Assembly: GCA_017478685.1 (NCBI GenBank)
Contig: JAFVDC010000027.1
Coordinates: 1-13,294 of the forward strand
Length of the DNA: 13,294 nt
Direction: 5' to 3'
Origin: Bacteroidales bacterium
GTDB taxonomy: Bacteria; Bacteroidota; Bacteroidia; Bacteroidales; UBA932
The translations under genes and the position numbers were made by a program. Shown in pieces: positions 13,226-13,294 of this stretch (position 1 is the first letter of the stretch; each line of letters starts with the position of its first letter). Under the pieces are notes generated by a model that was given only the letters and a program-made list of their open reading frames with translations, made no database searches and was not told the DNA's origin.

Positions 13226-13294
13226 ACCGTGCGGCCTACAAGGCTCTGGGCAAAGTCCTTCAGAGCCTGCTGGCCGTCACCTCCCATACGGGCG
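13207..13294 (-). repeat. Inverted duplication of the ispA/U32 junction, copy B
   Basis: The reverse complement matches 9335-9422 at 79 of 88 positions. Together with copy A it brackets the U32 gene and the two AT-rich lipoprotein genes in inverted orientation. It runs off the window edge, so its true length is unknown. Confidence 0.85.
13222..13294 (-). CDS. Second polyprenyl diphosphate synthase, last 23 residues (cut by window edge)
   Basis: Twenty-three codons plus TAG encode ARMGGDGQQALKDFAQSLVGRTV-stop, differing from the C terminus of the synthase at 8433-9407 only in the last residue (V for F). Most of the codons are also the same, so the copies separated recently or have been homogenised by gene conversion. 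Whether a complete gene lies beyond the edge cannot be seen; it could equally be a fragment carried along by a rearrangement. Confidence 0.75.
   Translation of the reverse strand, partial: ARMGGDGQQALKDFAQSLVGRTV

Overview
The window looks like chromosomal DNA from a Bacteroidales-type bacterium, probably an uncultured gut lineage; the exact taxon is a guess. The main support is promoter style: boxes matching the Bacteroidetes -7 consensus TAnnTTTG (mostly TATCTTTG) sit just upstream of most genes, and the proteins resemble Bacteroidetes versions (short RecO, Porin_O_P-like porin, S41 protease, U32 protein with four cysteines). Most of the window is GC-rich (35 of 60 bases G+C at 9001-9060), but about 10.7-13.2 kb is clearly AT-rich (18 of 60 at 11881-11940).

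Layout. 1-496 (-) is the 5' part of pgk. It diverges from a COG1092/RlmI-like methyltransferase (566-1513, +), followed by RNase R (1558-3558, +), which overlaps the 3' end of a convergent outer-membrane porin (3534-4493, -). A 704-bp gene-free stretch (4494-5197) is packed with inverted and direct repeats. Next is a divergent pair: an S41 C-terminal processing protease (5198-6796, -) against rdgB-recO (6842-8121, +). A second repeat-rich spacer (8122-8432) leads to a polyprenyl diphosphate synthase (8433-9407, +), whose stop codon interlocks with that of a convergent U32/TrhP-like gene (9404-10693, -). Upstream of U32 and in the same direction are two AT-rich genes for predicted lipoproteins: a HELGH metallopeptidase (11597-13135) and an unrecognised protein (10690-11586) whose stop overlaps the U32 start as ATGA. 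The last 73 bases (13222-13294, -) are the 3' end of a second, nearly identical polyprenyl synthase.

Most genes are housekeeping: glycolysis, RNA modification and decay, nucleotide-pool cleaning, recombination repair and isoprenoid synthesis. The less ordinary parts are: (i) a repeat of about 130 bp placed 14-15 nt after the stop codons of both the protease gene and recO, in the same orientation relative to each transcript, carrying a terminator-like hairpin; (ii) a mirror-symmetric divergent promoter between the protease gene and rdgB, and an interleaved one between pgk and the methyltransferase; (iii) an inverted duplication of the ispA/U32 junction bracketing the U32 gene and the AT-rich lipoprotein genes; and (iv) the lipoprotein-metallopeptidase / lipoprotein / U32 operon itself. 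No CRISPR array, tRNA, rRNA, transposase or integrase was recognised.
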